DNA from: Trichobilharzia szidati | Lineage: Eukaryota; Platyhelminthes; Trematoda; Strigeidida; Schistosomatidae | Assembly: GCA_944472155.2 (NCBI GenBank) | Contig: OX235279.1 | Coordinates: forward strand, 137,178,920 to 137,242,919 | Direction of reading: 5' to 3' | Length of the DNA stretch: 64,000 nt | Part shown: piece after piece, positions 59,086 to 64,000 of the stretch | Numbering within the stretch: position 1 is the first letter of the stretch | Layout of the letters: each line of letters begins with the position of its first letter | Translations under genes and position numbers: made by a program | The notes under the pieces: model-generated | What the model saw: the letters and a program-made list of their open reading frames with translations, nothing else | What the model was told of the DNA's origin: nothing | Database searches by the model: none

Positions 59086-60490
59086 GCTTTGTTAACGAAG
59101 CACATTTTTTCCACAGACTGTCCTCCGAGCCAATAATTAAACCTACCGCTGTCATCAGTTACAATCTTAGAAATCATCACAACCTAGCTGCTATAGAGCA
59201 TTGTCAGACTTACATGCGGTATAATTTCTTCTTAAATAAGTTTTCAGTCATTTGGAATAGACTACCAGCTGATGTGCGCGATGCAAACACACTCGCAGTG
59301 TTCATCTCCTCAGTCACCAGACTGCTCAAAGATGACAGTGCACTTCTGCGTCTGAATCCTACACCCACTTTTTCGTCCAACATAGATATTTTAAGTTCAT
59401 TAAACGTGTAGTTACAACAAACTACAATTATAAATTTTTATATTATTGGAAGTACATGATAGACACTTTTACACAGGACAATAATATTAGTTCACACAAT
59501 ATAAAAGTTAGCATCACGGGGATAGTTAGTTAGTGCACCAAAATAACTATAATTGCTAAACAGAATATAAATGTATATATACATATTAATCACTCCCTAA
59601 GTACTCAACTTGCTTGGTTTTGCGTTGTTGTTGTTTGTCTTCTTTTGTCTCTCACCATTTCAGCTTCCATTTAACTTTTTGAAAGAGAACAAAGAATGTA
59701 CATTTTCGACCATTTACAATGACAAATGATCTGCAAACATTATTGGTCCCATATCTTACAATTCCCTCGTGAATTACGCATTGCCTTCACCAACGACGCA
59801 CCCTGGATTACAGTTGTGAAATATACCTTAATACCAATAAAAAAGTATTGATTTATAATACTTCACGATTGTAACTTACAACGTAACTGATCATGTCTGC
59901 AAAATTAGCTTGCATTTCTTGAAAACACCCGTTTATAAGAATATATAAACTGTCATTATTATCAGTCTACACTGAGTACAATTCACTTGTGATGTTACGA
60001 TGAAAATGCTGACAAAAGTATACAAGTGTATTACTTATTTTAAATTATTATCAAATTTGGATATAAATCAAGAATAAGACTCGATGCCGTACACACCAAA
60101 GTTATATGGAAGAATTACTTCAAGCTTTATTTTTTCCCAAGTATTTGTAATCCATCCAAAACATACTTGGGTTTTTTTGTTAATGCGAAGACAATATTTC
60201 TATATTTCTTGATGTGCTCCATTGAATGACTAGTTATCATATTGTTCCCATAGACAAAATGATTGCAACCTTATAATTTTACCATGAACCAAATTTATGT
60301 ACTTTAAATAATACTTATCCATGCCTGTACAATTGGTGTGTCCTACACAGGTAGGAAAAAATGTATTTTATTAAATTATTATTATTAAATATGTTTACTA
60401 ATCGTATATGTAATTTATCATATTGATGATGCCTGTAAACTGGCGTCCCTCATGTACAAAATGAGAATATACTATTATTATTAATTAATT
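59086..60490 (+). mobile_element. CR1-like element, 3' segment (ORF C-terminus and 3' UTR)
   Basis: Plus-strand frame from about 59096 to the TAG at 59411: ISYNLRNHHNLAAIEHCQTY, RYNFFLNKFSVIWNRLPADV and FISSVTRLLKDD. This is the usual end of CR1/jockey proteins (F-x-N-R-V-x-x-x-W-N-x-L-P). It is followed by an AT-rich 3' UTR and an ATT tail near 60470-60490. Confidence 0.7.
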
Positions 60491-60889
60491 AATTCGCTAG
60501 AAATACAGAATACTAGACCATGTGAGTGAGAAATATCGAAATAGAAAATAATGTAGGTTCAACCACAACTCAAGAAATGCATTGGGACCCACGGAACAGA
60601 AGTAACTGATAACCACCATATTGGCTAACCAGTTTCAAGGGAGTGTACAACGAAATGATCGTTGTATCTGTATAAAAAACAGTGAAACAACGTAAGAATA
60701 GTCAAATGCTACATTTATATTCATCACAGTTGCTTGCAAACCACGCACAGCACAACCACCCAAAACCGCAGACTATAGCACCCACCAATGGCAGATCAAA
60801 AATCCAATTTACCACAACTGTACTAGCCAATGAAAAATGAGAAAACCAGAAGCGATGTAAATTTGAAACCCGACAAGTTATATCCTCAC

Positions 60890-61484
60890 CCTAAACGCTG
60901 TCAAATTCCTTAACGAAATGATCATTGCTTTACATGAAAATCCTACATGAAGAAAAAAGTACTTTAGAACTGGACAGACTGAAAACTTCTGTACCAAATG
61001 CTCACATATTGTATGAAATAAAGTTTTATTATTATTAGGTCCCGTATCCCTGTGGTGGTGCTCAGCAGTAGCTGTTCTTGCTCTGCCCCACAGGTGGGTG
61101 ATAGATAGATACCACCCAGTGAACGGTTGCCATAGCCTACGGGGAAATGACACCATATAGTCTGAGAGTATACTAGGTGGCGGTACCACTGCACGTACAC
61201 ATCTAAGTAGTCTGTCAAAGTATGTGGCAGCCCACCCCTTCCTTGTCATTCCTGTCTCGCCAAACCAGAATCGTATCACTTATCCTGATTTTATTGTTGG
61301 CAAAAGTGAGGGTTAGCCAGGTTTCAGTTAAGATTATTATTTTTAGGTGTAGGTGTGACTGGAGGTTTCTGACTTCGCCCACTTTTCCCCGCAGCCCTCT
61401 CATATTGTCAACTGTTGTGAAGTAGTTGATGCTACGTAAGCTGATGATAGGGGATTTATTTTTAGAACTAGTTGGCCGATTCAT
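60890..61484 (-). mobile_element. CR1-like endonuclease fragment
   Basis: The minus strand reads NMRGLRGKVGEVRNLQSHLH, then LKIIILTETWLT (the ETWL motif holds the catalytic Glu) and DKEGVGCHIL. After a frameshift, GNRSLGGIYLSPTC stands where CR1 endonucleases have the IYRPP motif. An AAT run at about 61025-61040 marks a junction. Confidence 0.75.
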
Positions 61485-63034
61485 ATGAAACCGGCCTGTT
61501 TCTGTATTTCCTTACATTCAGTAGGGACACTAGTATGACACTGGCCGTCACTTCTTGTCTCAGCACTGCACCACTGCAGTGTCACCGAGGTATGGGGACG
61601 TATTGTGACCTCAGTCTGCCACCTCCTTAGGATTTAGGGTCAGTTTTCGCAGCATCTGATATATCTTGCCATTTCACCCTTGGTCTCGCACTACCGCTAA
61701 ATTTATAGAGCCAACTGATCCTGGGAGTTTAATTTGACCGTTGATAGCCTTGGGGAGCTGATCACTGTGAGATGAGCGGAATGAGGATAGACAGCCGAGA
61801 CTCGTATGAATCTTTGTCCACTGAGTATCTGTTTTTATATTTCAGTTTCCTAAAAAATCTAACGTAAATGGCGGATACTTCTTTTTTGCATGATCTAGTC
61901 CACCACAGAGAGCGGGAAATCCAGTGATGGTTAGTAATATTATCTTACCCTTCTCTCTGCCTCACTGAGTTTTTCTCTGTAAATTATCTGATGGCTGACA
62001 CCACCATATAACTGCTAAACGCAGTTTATAAAGGTGTGCAGTGCTGCACTTTGTAATGGGGAGGCAGATTCCAAAATACATCTCAGTGGACACAGTACAA
62101 GCCAAGACACAGAGTTGAATGTCATTCCATGCTCTCCTCGATGGTAGTGAAAACCGTTGCAATTTGACCGGTTCATGCCTAGTATTTCCTGAATCTATCA
62201 GATTCCAGGAGAAGATTTGGGATCCAAAGTATCATTCTGTCTATTCATCACCATTTAAGTGTATACGTTTTCTTAGTCTACAGTATTTCTCATTCAATAT
62301 TGGGTGCCACCCTCCACTGTTCAAGCCCAATTGTCAAGCTAAGGTCAGACAGTCATATGCCTACGTCATTCGCCATTGTCTTGTCACGTTTAGTCTTTTG
62401 TGCACCACAACCACCGACCGTCGTGGTTCTAGATTTCTTGTCCCGAAATAAATCGTGCATTCCGGACTCGCCTCTGGTCTCCATGGAACGAAGACTGTGA
62501 AAGTTACAGGACGAAAACTTGTATCTGCGTACAACGTATCTCACGTAATCATCGGATTACTTCATGTCTCGAAAAAGCATGAATTAGCATCAGTTGTGGC
62601 AGATGTTCTGTCACCCACGTGTGGCATTTCGACAGAGCATCATCCAAAATCGAAGAGCATTTTTCTTTCTTTTCATATCTTATGCATTGGTAACATGGAT
62701 ATTTAAGCTGACGCTCCCCGGCCCCTTCATGATATTTCGCCCGTAGGTGACTGTTCGTTCCTGCTGGTTCCTCCAGCTGGCTTTCAGTAACGGAAATGAC
62801 TTTGTGATAATGACTTGTGGGGTAATCTAACTTGATTACAATGTACTCTCAGAACATGGCACCATAAATAACTGATCACTAGAAATTATCTCTCACGCTG
62901 AAATAAACGCAACAGGCAGACAGGCTAAACCGACAACTGGAGTGACAATGACAACAAATGCAACATTTACTGGACAAAATACACGGTACCTTATATGTGA
63001 GAAGCCCTGAGAATTTATTCAAATAGAAATTAAT
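61485..63034. other. Unclassified, probably repetitive
   Basis: GC content is higher than the surroundings and open frames are denser on both strands (62119-62451, 62353-62544, 62455-62706), but none shows a family motif I can name. It could be an old element body. Confidence 0.3.
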
Positions 63035-63275
63035 CTGACTGGTTGTTTTGATATGAGAAAGTTAAGCCGTAACTAAACCAAACAAAGCTGCCCAGACAGA
63101 TATAAGTATAAAACTGGGGCACTGTGGTAGAGCGTAACTCCATTATGGATAAGATTTTATTTTGATAAATCACACAGTGTTGTGCAGTAATATTTACTGG
63201 TGACGTTTCGAGCACGAACTATTGCTCGTAATCATATCAAGTTACTCACACAACTTTTTTCCTTCATTTACATAC
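63035..63275 (+). repeat. Dispersed repeat, second good copy of 8035-8265
   Basis: Same blocks as 8035-8265: GTATAAAACTGGGGCACTGT, AACTCCATTATGGAT, AAATCACACAGTGTTG, GACGTTTCGAGCACGAAC and ATTGCTCGTAATCATATC. The minus strand gives GAGC-loop-GCTCGAAACGTC with TGATTA ahead of it, a hammerhead-like order with two expected core bases changed. Confidence 0.65.
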
Positions 63276-63299
63276 TGAAGTTCTGCCCAGACAGGTCAT

Positions 63300-63690
63300 T
63301 ATGTCAATGCGTGGGTGAATAATGGATTAACGGCCAACTTAGAATCACGTCCCTTCTATCTTTGCTTGAGAATTGGTATTCAATTGGAGTTCTGCGGCTG
63401 TTTTTGGCTTTTCCAAACGAGTTCTGGGCGATGGGTGATTTAAGAGTCCTCTGAAGTAATTAGTCGAGCGTTTTCTTCTCTTCGTACCTATGCCGATTGT
63501 CTTGCCTTCACCATCTTTCATCCATCTATGTTAGTATCTCTCACAGCAACTTAGTTATTTGATATAGTGTTCTCAGGAATCTCTCACATGTACCCTGTTC
63601 TTATTCAATTGTCAATAATAATAACTTATATTTTCATATAAAAATAAATTTACATAAAAATGCATGCCATTTTTACAGGCACGATCAAGT
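63300..63690 (+). repeat. Unclassified repeat with tail, matching 46600-46830 and 6463-6545
   Basis: 63370-63600 matches 46600-46830; 63605-63690 matches 6463-6545. Here the two blocks are joined, which suggests one element with a conserved tail. Confidence 0.6.
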
Positions 63691-63812
63691 ATGATATAAT
63701 GTCAAATTGCATATTGTCTACAAGTTAATAATGTTTGAACAGCTAAATATTTGATATATATATAAATACACTCATTGTCTGACCCATGTCGTATCATTAT
63801 TGAATTAAACAG

Positions 63813-63897
63813 CAGTCCTCCAGGTTGCGCAGGAAAATCGACTTCGTTTCGTTTTCAACCCGTAGTTGTAGGCATACGATTACCAACCAATATTGAG
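63813..63897 (+). CDS. Candidate exon of an unidentified plus-strand gene at the window edge
   Basis: After TTAAACAG (ending 63812) an 85-base stretch reads, in frame 2, SPPGCAGKSTSFRFQPVVVG and IRLPTNIE, ending at a strong donor GTAAGT at 63898. The same frame is open upstream to about 63769 (CRIIIELN). I do not recognise the protein. Splice-site strength and codon make-up are the only support. Confidence 0.35.
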
Positions 63898-64000
63898 GTA
63901 AGTACAACGTTTACAAGGGATAGCAATGTAATGTATCATTAATAGATGGATTCATAAAGGAAATACAATGGGAGACTATAATCCCTAGGCTGACAAAGTT

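Overview
The window looks like genomic DNA of a blood fluke (Schistosoma or a close digenean relative). It is AT-rich. A few host exons lie in very long introns, and most of the rest is degraded retrotransposon: RTE-like (SR2-type), CR1-like (SR1-type), a second RTE/SR-type reverse transcriptase, a Penelope-like element, and three families of tRNA-derived SINEs. One SINE family carries hammerhead-ribozyme-like cores, as the Schistosoma Sm-alpha elements do. The species cannot be fixed from the sequence alone.

Host genes. (1) The first 61 bases hold, on the minus strand, the start of DPH6 (diphthine-ammonia ligase, PP-loop motif SGGKDS); the gene runs off the left edge. (2) Positions 51917 to 17584, minus strand, hold one gene: an orthologue of WDR47 (nemitin). 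I reconstruct 12 coding exons whose phases all agree. They give 1,104 codons including the stop: LisH and CTLH at the N-terminus, a long low-complexity linker, and seven WD40 blades at the C-terminus. (3) Weak single-exon candidates lie at 646-753 (+, divergent from DPH6), 15973-16252 (-) and 63813-63897 (+).

Layout. 1-5.4 kb: DPH6 start, CR1-like fragment, and an inverted duplicate of part of WDR47 that contains a complete copy of exon 8. 5.4-10.6 kb: mostly featureless, with one SINE and an inverted pair of repeats. 10.6-15.8 kb: a pile of retroelements, including an endonuclease-only RTE-like element nested inside another reverse-transcriptase element with a target-site duplication. 16-52 kb: WDR47. 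Its introns hold a Penelope-like fragment (intron 10), CR1 and SR fragments, SINEs, two head-to-head SINE palindromes (introns 1 and 2; one has 237-bp arms with one mismatch) and a 5'-truncated RTE-like insertion with an 8-bp duplication close to exon 1. 52-64 kb: more CR1/SR fragments, among them a CR1-like element arranged as if by twin priming, and unclassified repeats.

The points most worth following up are the inverted WDR47 exon-8 copy (exon almost unchanged, introns diverged), the SINE palindromes with hammerhead-like cores, and the endonuclease-only RTE derivative.
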